Below, in pieces: positions 34,440 through 41,661 of a stretch of DNA of 64,000 bases. The stretch is taken from contig NZ_CP114871.1 in assembly GCF_027474405.1 (NCBI RefSeq), forward strand, positions 2,923,001-2,987,000. Reading direction: 5' to 3'. The position numbers and the translations under genes were made by a program. Below the pieces are notes generated by a model. The model saw only the letters and a list, made by a program, of their open reading frames with translations, was not told where the DNA came from and made no database searches. The DNA is from Caulobacter sp. NIBR2454. Lineage in GTDB: Bacteria > Pseudomonadota > Alphaproteobacteria > Caulobacterales > Caulobacteraceae. Numbering within the stretch: the first letter of the stretch is position 1; each line of letters begins with the position of its first letter.

Positions 34440-35189
34440 ATGAAGGTGCTGGTCCCGGTCAAACGGGTGATCGACTACAACGTCAAGGCGCGGGTCAAAC
34501 CCGACCAGACCGGCGTTGATCTCGCCAACGTCAAGATGTCCATGAACCCCTTCGACGAGATCGGGGTCGAGGAAGCCGTCCGCCTGAAAGAGAAAGGCGC
34601 GGTCGAAGAGATCGTCGTCGTCTCCATCGGCCCGGCGCAGGCGCAGGAAACCATCCGCACGGCCCTGGCCATGGGCGCCGATCGCGGCATCCTGATCCAG
34701 ACCGACGCCGACCCCGAGCCGCTGGCCGTCGCCAAGCTGCTCAAGGCTGTCATCGGCGAAGAAGCCCCCGGCTTCGTGGTCATGGGCAAGCAGGCCATCG
34801 ACGGCGACAACAACGCCGTGGGCCAGATGCTGGCCGCCCTGCTCGACTGGCCGCAGGCGACCTTCGCCTCCAAGATCGAGCTGTCGGGCAAGTCCGCCAA
34901 GGTCACCCGTGAGGTGGACGGCGGCCTGCAGACCCTGGACGTGGACCTGCCGGCGGTGATCACCGCTGACCTGCGCCTCAACGAGCCGCGCTACGCGTCG
35001 CTGCCCAACATCATGAAGGCCAAGAAGAAGCCGATCGACGTCAAGGCCCCGGCCGACTACGGCGTCGACATCGCGCCGCGCCTCAAGGTCCTCAAGGTCA
35101 CCGAGCCGGCCAAGCGCTCGGCCGGCATCAAGGTCGAGACCGCCTCTGACCTGGTCATGAAGCTGAAGAACGAAGCGGGGGTCCTCTAA
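34440..35189 (+). CDS. etfB: Electron transfer flavoprotein beta subunit
   Basis: 249 aa. Begins [16 protein letters not shown], continues [28 protein letters not shown] and the signature [20 protein letters not shown], with the conserved [12 protein letters not shown] near the end of the core and [22 protein letters not shown], the recognition loop that contacts dehydrogenases. EtfB binds AMP and forms the FAD-carrying heterodimer with EtfA that accepts electrons from acyl-CoA dehydrogenases. Its TAA overlaps the etfA ATG by one base (TAATG). Confidence 0.97.
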   Translation: MKVLVPVKRVIDYNVKARVKPDQTGVDLANVKMSMNPFDEIGVEEAVRLKEKGAVEEIVVVSIGPAQAQETIRTALAMGADRGILIQTDADPEPLAVAKLLKAVIGEEAPGFVVMGKQAIDGDNNAVGQMLAALLDWPQATFASKIELSGKSAKVTREVDGGLQTLDVDLPAVITADLRLNEPRYASLPNIMKAKKKPIDVKAPADYGVDIAPRLKVLKVTEPAKRSAGIKVETASDLVMKLKNEAGVL

Positions 35190-36133
35190 TGGCCGTTCTC
35201 GTCATCGCCGATCACCACGACGGCCTGGTGCGCGACACCACCAACAAGACCGTCACCGCGGCGCAAGCCTTCGGGGGCGACATCGACATCCTCGTCGCCG
35301 GCAAGGGCGTGGACGCCGCGGCCAAGGCCGCGGCCGGCATCGCCGGCGTGCGCAAGGTCCTGACCGCCGACAGCGACGCTCTGGGCCAAGGCCTGGCCGA
35401 GGCGTTCGAAGCCACCATCGTTCCCCTGGCCGCCGGCTACGACGCCGTGCTCATCCCCTCGACCTCGCAGGGCAAGAACATCGCGCCGCGCATCGCCGCC
35501 AAGCTCGACGTCTCGCTGATCAGCGACATCATCGAGGTGGTGGACGCCAAGACCTTCGTGCGTCCGATCTACGCCGGCAACGCGCTGGAGACCGTCCAGA
35601 CCTCCGAGCCCAAGGTCATCGCCACCGTCCGCCCCACCGTCTTCAAGGCGGCGGCGGAAGGCGGCTCGGCCGCGATCGAAAAGGCGGACGCCGCCGGCGC
35701 CCCGGCCCACACCCGCTTCGTCTCCGAAGAGATGGTCAAGTCGGACCGCCCCGAGCTGGGCGCCGCCAAGATCGTCGTCTCGGGCGGTCGCGCCATGGGC
35801 TCGGCCGAGGAGTTCCAGCGCGTGATCGAGCCCCTGGCCGATCTGCTGGGCGCGGCTGTCGGCGCCTCGCGCGCCGCTGTCGACGCCGGCTATGCGCCGA
35901 ACGACTACCAGGTCGGCCAGACCGGCAAGGTCGTCGCCCCGTCGCTGTACATCGCCGTCGGCATCTCGGGCGCCATCCAGCACCTGGCCGGGATGAAGGA
36001 CTCCAAGGTCATCGTCGCCATCAACAAGGACGCCGACGCCCCGATCTTCCAGGTCGCCGACTACGGCCTGGTGGCGGACTACAAGACCGCCATCCCCGAA
36101 CTGACCGAGGCCCTCAAGGCCGCCGGCAAGTAA
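35189..36133 (+). CDS. etfA: Electron transfer flavoprotein alpha subunit
   Basis: 314 aa. The N-terminal domain ([12 protein letters not shown]) is followed by the C-terminal FAD domain with [61 protein letters not shown] and [22 protein letters not shown]. It holds the FAD of ETF and delivers electrons to ETF-ubiquinone oxidoreductase. Cotranscribed with etfB; a strong intrinsic terminator follows 24 bp after the stop. Confidence 0.97.
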   Translation: MAVLVIADHHDGLVRDTTNKTVTAAQAFGGDIDILVAGKGVDAAAKAAAGIAGVRKVLTADSDALGQGLAEAFEATIVPLAAGYDAVLIPSTSQGKNIAPRIAAKLDVSLISDIIEVVDAKTFVRPIYAGNALETVQTSEPKVIATVRPTVFKAAAEGGSAAIEKADAAGAPAHTRFVSEEMVKSDRPELGAAKIVVSGGRAMGSAEEFQRVIEPLADLLGAAVGASRAAVDAGYAPNDYQVGQTGKVVAPSLYIAVGISGAIQHLAGMKDSKVIVAINKDADAPIFQVADYGLVADYKTAIPELTEALKAAGK

Positions 36134-36156
36134 GACCGCTCCGCACAGGAGACGCC

Positions 36157-36188
36157 AAGGCCCCGGAAGGCGACTTCCGGGGCCTTTT
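36157..36188 (+). terminator. Intrinsic terminator of etfBA
   Basis: AAGGCCCCGGAAG (36157-36169) pairs perfectly with CTTCCGGGGCCTT (36174-36186) around a GCGA tetraloop, followed by TT and G. A 13-bp GC-rich stem with a short U-tract, placed 24 bp after the etfA stop, is a textbook Rho-independent terminator. Confidence 0.9.
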
Positions 36189-36241
36189 GCGTGCGCGCCG
36201 CCCGCCTTGCCGACTCGGGCGAACAGCCGCACAAATCGTTA

Positions 36242-36802
36242 ATGGCCCTTACGCCGCTCAATAACGCGTCCTTCCTGCGACACCCCGCCGGCCGACCGGA
36301 CGGGGACGCCGCCGCGCGCGCCAACGAGCCCCCGGTCCAGGCCCGTGCGCCCGAGCCGCCAAAGGCCCCGCCGCCCTCCCAGACCGCCACGCCCGAGCAG
36401 CTGGCCCGCCAGCAGCAACGCGGCCTGACCGCCCTCAAGCCGCTGGAGGGCCCGGCTCCTGCCGAGACTCTCTACGCCACCGTGCGCGCCGGCGCCGATG
36501 TGGTGGCCGAGGTGAACAACAGCGGTTCCGTCACCTCGCGCGGGGCGGTCCTGTCCCTGGGCGGCGCCGACGAGCGCGGCCTGCTCGGCCCCGAGCTGGC
36601 CGCCCACCGCGCCCGCAAGATCGCCGAATCCTACGGCGCCAAGGTCGAGATGGCCCCCACGGCCCAGACCCAGGAGCAGTACGAGGAGGAGGTCACCGCC
36701 CGCGCCGCCGCCCCCCGCCCCAAGACCACCGAAGTCGGCGCCTACGCCAAGGCCTTCCAGGCGGGCGAGGACGACGCCGCCTGGTGGAAGAAGGACGTCT
36801 AG
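36242..36802 (+). CDS. Hypothetical protein, Pro-rich N terminus
   Basis: 186 aa from ATG 36242 (in-frame start at 36191 also open but inside the etf terminator). Residues 1-55 are low-complexity and Pro/Ala-rich with a [18 protein letters not shown] stretch. Residues about 70-130 form a compact predicted domain ([60 protein letters not shown]). The C terminus is charged and ends [16 protein letters not shown]. No signal peptide or membrane helix. I do not recognise the family. Confidence 0.65.
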   Translation: MALTPLNNASFLRHPAGRPDGDAAARANEPPVQARAPEPPKAPPPSQTATPEQLARQQQRGLTALKPLEGPAPAETLYATVRAGADVVAEVNNSGSVTSRGAVLSLGGADERGLLGPELAAHRARKIAESYGAKVEMAPTAQTQEQYEEEVTARAAAPRPKTTEVGAYAKAFQAGEDDAAWWKKDV

Positions 36803-36816
36803 GCTCCCAATCCGCT

Positions 36817-36999
36817 CACCCCGGCGCAGGCCGGGTCCCAGATCGTAGAGCTCAGGGGCCGCCCACCTAAACCCGCCTCCCTCGCCCCTGTGGCGAGGGT
36901 CCCTGCCTCCGCCCGCACGGAGCAAACCCGGCTCGCCCAACGCCAGCGGACACAGGGACCCTGGGCACAAGGCCCAGGGAATCGGAGCGGACTTCTCTC
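36817..36999. repeat. Cluster of GC-rich intergenic palindromes
   Basis: This gap holds several nested dyads: CCCTCGCC-N5-GGCGAGGG (36879-36899), CCCTGGGC-N5-GCCCAGGG (36959-36979), and a longer-range pair GGGTCCCTG (36897-36905) with CAGGGACCC (36953-36961). Upstream is CCCCGGCGCAGGCCGGG-type sequence near 36820-36836. The layout resembles REP/MITE-like palindromic elements that recur between genes in related genomes. No coding potential. Confidence 0.5.
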
Positions 37000-37031
37000 A
37001 AAAAGAAAAAGGCCCGGAAGCCATCCGGGCC
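37000..37031 (-). terminator. Intrinsic terminator of the 43-aa gene
   Basis: On the minus strand GGCCCGG-N7-CCGGGCC (genomic 37031-37011) is followed immediately by TTTTTCTTTTTG (37010-37000). The stem, loop and long U-tract are typical of a Rho-independent terminator, located 22 bp after the stop of the small leftward gene. Confidence 0.88.
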
Positions 37032-37053
37032 CTCTTCAATCTCACCGCCAACC

Positions 37054-37185
37054 TCAGCGCGGGCTTTCAAGCACCAGCCCTTCGGTCCAGCGCAGTTCGT
37101 CCTTGTGGACAGGATTGGGAAAGACGCCGGCGGCGCCAAGGGTCAGGACAAGCGTGGTCACGCCCGCCAAAAGCAGGATCTTCAT
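37054..37185 (-). CDS. Small exported or membrane protein, 43 aa
   Basis: The leftward frame starts at ATG 37185 and encodes MKILLLAGVTTLVLTLGAAG then VFPNPVHKDELRWTEGLVLESPR and stop. The first 20 residues form a hydrophobic helix or signal sequence; the rest is a short polar tail. A strong GAGGTGA ribosome binding site precedes the ATG, and a good intrinsic terminator follows the stop, so it is a complete minimal gene. No family is recognised. Confidence 0.7.
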   Translation of the reverse strand: MKILLLAGVTTLVLTLGAAGVFPNPVHKDELRWTEGLVLESPR

Positions 37186-37270
37186 CACACATCACCTCGG
37201 GAAAGAGCTTTAGGTCAGCGGCGCGCCGTGACCCGAACATGCCCCCGCACGAGGGTCGCTGACCAACGAT

Positions 37271-37302
37271 AGGTTTTATCCGAGGTTGTGAGCTGAGCTA
37301 AC
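37271..37302. repeat. Imperfect copy 1 of a 32-bp intergenic motif
   Basis: This 32-bp segment matches 41518-41549 at 23 positions, with TGTGAG-N2-GAGCTAAC (37287-37302 and 41534-41549) almost identical. The two copies are in the same orientation and bracket the ArsR-SRPBCC-GST and nuclease-like genes. It may be a promoter-like motif (GCTAAC resembles a Caulobacter -10) or a remnant repeat. Confidence 0.35.
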
Positions 37303-37320
37303 GGGCGATGCCTGGCCGCC

Positions 37321-37974
37321 CTAGTCCCGATCCGGCGCCCCCAGCGGGAAATAGTGGCGAAAGCCCCGCGCCTCATCCACCGCCCGGGCGAAGGACGGCC
37401 GCTGCAACAGGCGCGCGCGGTAGGCCAGCAGATGACCGTACTGCTCGGGAATCTTGTGCGTCCAGTCCGCGTAGAACAGCGACGGCGCCGCGGCGCAATC
37501 GGCCAGGGTGAAGGTCTCGCCAACCGCCCAGGTGCGCCCCGCCATGTACTGGTCCAGCCAGGCATAGCTGGCGTCCAGCATCTTGCGCGCCTCCAGGGCG
37601 CCGTAAGGGTCTTTGCTCTCGGCCGGCCGCAGGGACTCGTAAACGCACTGCCCCTGGGGCGTCATGACGTAGTTGTCGAAGAACCGGTCCAGCATCCGCG
37701 CTTCAAGCGCCAGGTCCGGATCAGCGGGGATCAGCTTCACCGGCCCCGGATGACGCACCTGCAGATATTCGATGATGACCGACGTCTCCATCACCACGCG
37801 CCCGCCCTCGCGAAGGATCGGGAAGCGCTTCAGCGGCCACAGCGACGCGAATTCCTCGCCGACGCCTTCATCCTCCAGCATCCGGAAGACGAAGGGGACG
37901 TCATTCTCATAAAGGGCGATCAGCGCCTTCTGGCAGTAGGACGAGAACGGATGCGCGAAGAGCTCGATGGTCAT
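37321..37974 (-). CDS. Glutathione S-transferase family protein
   Basis: 217 aa. The N-terminal thioredoxin-like domain starts IELFAHPFSSYCQKALIALYENDVPF, with the active-site region S-S-Y-C-Q, and contains the glutathione-binding cis-Pro/ES segment GGRVVMETSVIIEYLQ. The C-terminal helical domain includes the conserved N-capping box GETFTLADCAAAPSLF. Substrate unknown. The ATG overlaps the stop of the SRPBCC gene by 4 bp, placing it last in an ArsR-SRPBCC-GST operon. Confidence 0.9.
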   Translation of the reverse strand: MTIELFAHPFSSYCQKALIALYENDVPFVFRMLEDEGVGEEFASLWPLKRFPILREGGRVVMETSVIIEYLQVRHPGPVKLIPADPDLALEARMLDRFFDNYVMTPQGQCVYESLRPAESKDPYGALEARKMLDASYAWLDQYMAGRTWAVGETFTLADCAAAPSLFYADWTHKIPEQYGHLLAYRARLLQRPSFARAVDEARGFRHYFPLGAPDRD

Positions 37975-38444
37975 GAGAAGGCCTTCGGCTCACGGCCCTC
38001 GATCACGGCGACCAGATTGTCCACATGCCAGGTCGTGCCATGCTCGCGGCCCTGCACGGCCTCCAGGCCGCCGCTCAGATACGAGCCCTGCTCGGTGTGC
38101 AGCAGCCGGGTCTTGCCGCCCTCGGCCCGGAACTCCAGCGTCATCAGCGAGACCGACAGCTTCTCGGCGTCGCTGAACATGTCGTAGACCAGGATGATCC
38201 GCTCGTTCTCGACGATGTCGTGATAGGTCGCCTGGAAGTCGGTGACCAGGCCGCTGGGCCAGCGGGCGTGGAACCGCTCCTTGCCCCCGACGCGGAAATC
38301 GAAGTCGCGGTTGAGCGTTTCGATCTCGGCCGGCGCCTTGAACCAGGCCCTCTTGGCCTCAAGGCTGGCATAGGCCGCAAAGACCCGCGAAGGCGAAGCG
38401 TTCAGCACCCGCTCGATGGTGAAGGTCGCGTTGGTGATCGTCAT
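37971..38444 (-). CDS. SRPBCC (AHSA1/START-like) protein
   Basis: 157 aa. TFTIERVLNASPSRVFAAYASLEAKRAWFKAP is the AHSA1-type start; LVTDFQATYHDIVENERIILVYDM and LMTLEFRAEGGKTRLLHTEQGSYL continue the sheet; the end, HGTTWHVDNLVAVIEGR, is the typical GTxxxLD/L helix region (here GTTWHVDNL). Such proteins are very commonly encoded with an ArsR-type repressor, as here, and bind hydrophobic small molecules. Overlaps both neighbours by 4 bp. Confidence 0.88.
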   Translation of the reverse strand: MTITNATFTIERVLNASPSRVFAAYASLEAKRAWFKAPAEIETLNRDFDFRVGGKERFHARWPSGLVTDFQATYHDIVENERIILVYDMFSDAEKLSVSLMTLEFRAEGGKTRLLHTEQGSYLSGGLEAVQGREHGTTWHVDNLVAVIEGREPKAFS

Positions 38445-38788
38445 TGCTCCCCCTCCTCAGGGGCGGTCTTGGCCAGATAGGCCTCCAGTTGATCGTATTG
38501 CTGCTCCCAGAACCGCTTGCGCTCGGCGATCCAGCGCTCGACCTGGACCATGGCCGCGACCTCCAGCGAACAGGTGCGCACCCGGCCCACCTTCTGGCTC
38601 TTCACCAGCCCCGCCCCCTCAAGGATCTTCAGGTGCTGGACCACCGCCGACAGGGTCATCGGCAAGGGCTTGGCCAGTTCGCTGACCGAAGCGGGACCAA
38701 AGCTCAGCCGCTCCACCATGGCCCGTCGCCCAGGATCGGACAGGGCCTGGAAGGCGAGATCGAGGGGTGCGGATTGATACTGTAGCAT
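38441..38788 (-). CDS. ArsR family transcriptional regulator
   Basis: 115 aa winged helix. LDLAFQALSDPGRRAMVERLSFGPASVSELAKPLPMTLSAVVQHLKILEGAGLVKSQKVGRVRTCSLE covers the whole HTH and wing. No metal-binding CxC in the alpha-3 helix, so this belongs to the non-metal ArsR group coupled to SRPBCC proteins. ATG 38788 gives the standard start (MLQYQSAPLDLAF); an in-frame ATG at 38824 is less likely. First gene of the ArsR-SRPBCC-GST operon, which it probably autoregulates. Confidence 0.9.
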   Translation of the reverse strand: MLQYQSAPLDLAFQALSDPGRRAMVERLSFGPASVSELAKPLPMTLSAVVQHLKILEGAGLVKSQKVGRVRTCSLEVAAMVQVERWIAERKRFWEQQYDQLEAYLAKTAPEEGEQ

Positions 38789-38871
38789 TTGCTTAAGTGT
38801 TGGCGGGAAGGGAGGGGGAGTCAAGGGGGACTCGCCTCTTAGGAAGCTATGGCCAGCGGCGCACCGAAGCC

Positions 38872-38886
38872 GCCCTTGCGAAGGGC
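38872..38886. other. Short hairpin downstream of the nuclease-like gene
   Basis: GCCCTT-GCG-AAGGGC forms a 6-bp stem with a 3-nt loop about 35 bp beyond the stop of the leftward nuclease-like gene. There is no U-tract; it could contribute to transcript ending or mRNA stability, but support is weak. Confidence 0.25.
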
Positions 38887-38921
38887 TGCTACAGGTGAGT
38901 TTTGTCGATATTGTGAGGGCG

Positions 38922-41144
38922 CTAGTGGGGCAGAGCTATTGGGCGACTAAGAAGGCGGAAAAAGCTCGCCATTGAAAAAGTGTCGCCCTTGGCTTTGCGT
39001 GCGAAGAAGAAAGTCGCGCATTCGACAGCCCCACCCTCTTCATACAATTCCATGGCACAGTTGCGCCCTGCGTTTTGAAACGCTTCGGGGTCCGTCAGAC
39101 GTTTCTCCAAGTGGACCATCACAGCGAACTGCTTTTTCCCGATTGGGTATTTGACGAAGAAAGTGTCTTCACCTCTCAGCGGCTCGCCACGCCGATAACG
39201 GCGGATACGCTTTTCGATCTCCCCCAGCGCTGCCGGTAGCTGATTGAGGATTGCATTTATGATGTCGAAGCGGTGCCGCTGGTCGTTGCTCTTATAGATC
39301 TCGCGCACTGTCGCCTCCCATAGTGGGGGGCGCGGCATCCCGAAGAGTTCAACCACGGTCCGATCAGTGCGCGGCGTCTTAGGCCGCCGGACCGCGCCAT
39401 CGGATTTAAAGAATGCGATCTTCTGACCCTGCAACTGGCTACCATCGATCCATAGCCCGTTGTTCAGATAGGCAGATAATAGATCCTGTTCATCTGCGTG
39501 AAAATCGAACACCTGCTCTAAAGTGGACCGGCGCGTTAAGTAGTGAATGAGTGAAACTTCACTATCTAAGAACCGCACGATCATATGCAATTCACCGAGA
39601 GAAATTACGGGAGACCAAGTCATCTCTTCGGTGACCAAGCCTATATCCTTCAGATAAGATTTGGCGCTGGTGAGGGATGCGAAGTGCTCGATGCAAACGC
39701 TGAAGCTGAAAACAACCTTGGGGCGATCCATCTGAAGATCGATCGGCTCCCCCGTAGCCTTTAGGCGAAGTTTTACTTGGTCACGGGCCGTATCTAGGTA
39801 GCTCTGCAAGCGGCCCGCTTGCTCGCTTGGTTCAATGAAAAGCTCTTTGAAATTCTTTTCGAGACTGAGGATGCCGCCGCGTCGCGCCGCATCTTTGATC
39901 CCCCCCGATTTCGCCTCAAAGAGAAAAACGAAATTACCAATCACGGCGACGACGTCGTTCTCCCAGACTTTCCCTTCCTCTGGATCGTCCCACAACACGC
40001 TGTGATAAATTGCTGCGCTGGGCATGCCAGTCTTAACGAGATCGACAATCGTCGCTTCTAAGTACGAGGCACGTGCGTTTTCGTAAGCCGCCTTGAGCGC
40101 AGTGTGCCCAGTCATCAGCCCTTCAACGATCGCGAAGGGAAACGAAAAAATCAGCTGCGGCAGTGGGATGAAAAGGTCGTCATTTGGAAGACGTACATAC
40201 GGCCGGCGCCAGACTGGATTGTCGAGATAGAGATGATCTGGGTTGGTCCCCTCCAGTTCTCCCGGCCGCACTGATATCCCATAGAGCGCCTCGACGATCT
40301 TTGGAGAGAACTCCAACTTGATCATTGAGCGCGGCAGCGTAAACGCCCAAGGATAGCCGAGCTCGGAAAGCTGAAACGCCGCGTCGCGTAAATCTTCAAG
40401 CTTTGGAAACAATGCCCCCCGTCCACGCCAAGCACGCGCAGCGGTCGGGCTACATTCGCAAATGAACTGGATGGCTCCCAGAATCTGATCGCGATTTTTC
40501 GCGGTGAGGATTGTGCGGACTTGTTGGGTGTATGTCCCAAACCGCTCCATCACTAGGTCGAGAAGCCTCACCCCCGCGCGAAAAAGATCAGATAAACGGT
40601 AGCCCAGCGCCTGACCGGATTGCGCATCCACGCGTGCCAGCAGCGCCTGCATTGTCCGCTCACAATCGTCCCGCGTGAACAGATTGCGGTAGTGAAGCGT
40701 CTGAACTTGAGCCAAGAATGTAGCTCGCCGCTGCGGCTCCGTATGATCGCCTTTCTCCTCCTGGCGGCGAGTGAACCCCCAGAAATTGCGGGCGATGGTG
40801 GCCCAGAGTCGAACAAAGCTGCCGGGAGACGTCGGCACCGCACGCACCGACGGCTCTTGTATTAGCAGATGGGCTTGAAGCAGTTCCACGAAGGCCTGCT
40901 CTAGACGCTCAAACTCCGGGTGAAGCTCTTCCGGCTTACCGCCCTCCATAATGAGGCGCGCCGCGCTTCGGGCGATGACGATATAGGGATCGCGGACACG
41001 CAAAGCCGTTGAGATACGCTCGCGCGTGGTCAGAAAGTCGGCCTGCCACTCCGTAGGGGTCCACCCGTCGGTACCCTCCAGTTCCTCAGACTTCGGCAGT
41101 TCAAACTGCGCGTAACCCGGCATCCCGCGTTCAAGATCAACCAT
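38922..41144 (-). CDS. Large PD-(D/E)XK nuclease-like protein, unknown family
   Basis: 740 aa, no family recognised over the full length. Residues 355-450 look like a PD-(D/E)XK core: a helix with Glu363 (RASYLEATIVDLV), a strand with Glu395/Asp397 (WENDVVAVIG), then FVFLFEAKSG with Glu410 and Lys412, and a following helix with Gln442/Arg445. This E-x-D plus E-x-K layout is that of restriction-endonuclease-type phosphodiesterases. The first 340 residues are helical, and a C-terminal domain of about 250 residues follows. The gene is AT-richer than the rest (24 G/C of 60 at 39541-39600, against about two-thirds nearby) and stands alone, which suggests horizontal acquisition. Confidence 0.75.
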   Translation of the reverse strand: MVDLERGMPGYAQFELPKSEELEGTDGWTPTEWQADFLTTRERISTALRVRDPYIVIARSAARLIMEGGKPEELHPEFERLEQAFVELLQAHLLIQEPSVRAVPTSPGSFVRLWATIARNFWGFTRRQEEKGDHTEPQRRATFLAQVQTLHYRNLFTRDDCERTMQALLARVDAQSGQALGYRLSDLFRAGVRLLDLVMERFGTYTQQVRTILTAKNRDQILGAIQFICECSPTAARAWRGRGALFPKLEDLRDAAFQLSELGYPWAFTLPRSMIKLEFSPKIVEALYGISVRPGELEGTNPDHLYLDNPVWRRPYVRLPNDDLFIPLPQLIFSFPFAIVEGLMTGHTALKAAYENARASYLEATIVDLVKTGMPSAAIYHSVLWDDPEEGKVWENDVVAVIGNFVFLFEAKSGGIKDAARRGGILSLEKNFKELFIEPSEQAGRLQSYLDTARDQVKLRLKATGEPIDLQMDRPKVVFSFSVCIEHFASLTSAKSYLKDIGLVTEEMTWSPVISLGELHMIVRFLDSEVSLIHYLTRRSTLEQVFDFHADEQDLLSAYLNNGLWIDGSQLQGQKIAFFKSDGAVRRPKTPRTDRTVVELFGMPRPPLWEATVREIYKSNDQRHRFDIINAILNQLPAALGEIEKRIRRYRRGEPLRGEDTFFVKYPIGKKQFAVMVHLEKRLTDPEAFQNAGRNCAMELYEEGGAVECATFFFARKAKGDTFSMASFFRLLSRPIALPH

Positions 41145-41557
41145 GGCTCAACTTTACCGCGTGCAAACGTATCGGCCTAGCTTGCAGTGACTGACCGAAC
41201 AGACGAGAGCTCTTACCCCCCAAAAAGTAGCCTCTCGAGACGTATCTTCCCGCTACTCCCGACCCCAAATGGGAGACACTGGAGACATCCGTCGCCCCGC
41301 TTGTCCGCCCCTGTCCCCGGCGTGGGATGATGGGGCATGGAGATCCGCTCAACCCACCCCTCCAGCCCGATCCCGCGCCACGCCGCGCCTTGCGCGACGG
41401 TCGCCTGTCGCCTGACGCACGCCAGCCGCCCGCCCCGCGCCCGGACTTATCCCCGCGCCCTCCGCTCCACATCGGCGAATGGAGACACACGTCCCACACG
41501 CCCACCAAAGCGAACCCAGATTTTGCGCGCGCCTGTGAGTCGAGCTAACAACCCGCC
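41145..41557. other. Non-coding gap with recurrent GAGACA/GACACA motifs
   Basis: No convincing gene. The stretch moves from AT-richer sequence next to the nuclease-like gene to GC-rich sequence near the HPP gene. It contains related short motifs: AAATGGGAGACACTGGAGACATCCG around 41267-41291 and GAATGGAGACACACGTCCCAC around 41475-41495, in the same orientation. The 32-bp motif copy at 41518-41549 is also here. Short open frames in it are Pro/Arg-rich and look spurious. Confidence 0.4.
41518..41549. repeat. Imperfect copy 2 of a 32-bp intergenic motif
   Basis: Second copy of the motif at 37271-37302 (23 of 32 positions identical, same orientation), 9 bp upstream of the ATG that probably starts the HPP protein. 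TGTGAG-N2-GAGCTAAC is the conserved part. Confidence 0.35.
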
Positions 41558-41661
41558 ATGACCTTCTCGCCCATGGCCCTCCTCCGGGGAAAGCCCCCAT
41601 CTCGCCCAAGGACGCCCTGCGTTCCGGCGCCGGCGCGCTGTTCGGGATCGCGGCGGCCGGC
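41558..41661 (+). other. Out-of-frame N-terminal segment of the HPP gene
   Basis: ATG 41558 opens MTFSPMALLRGKP in frame 2, while the continuing HPP frame (frame 1) upstream of its first ATG reads ISPKDALRSGAGALFGIAAAG, which is the expected first membrane helix. One extra C in the five-C run at 41594-41598 would join the two. Frame 1 itself has no ATG, GTG or TTG between its stop at 41536 and 41662. Confidence 0.6.

Noticed and set aside
37308..37511. Short + strand frame after the 32-bp motif
   Set aside because: Antisense to the GST gene with a Pro/Arg/Ala-rich composition.
38441..38824. Arsenic-resistance operon reading of the ArsR gene
   Set aside because: No metal-binding cysteine pair in the protein and no arsB/arsC neighbours; the SRPBCC and GST partners fit the non-metal ArsR group.
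41337..41561. 74-codon Pro/Arg-rich frame upstream of the HPP gene
   Set aside because: No ribosome binding site, no domain, and low-complexity composition; judged spurious.
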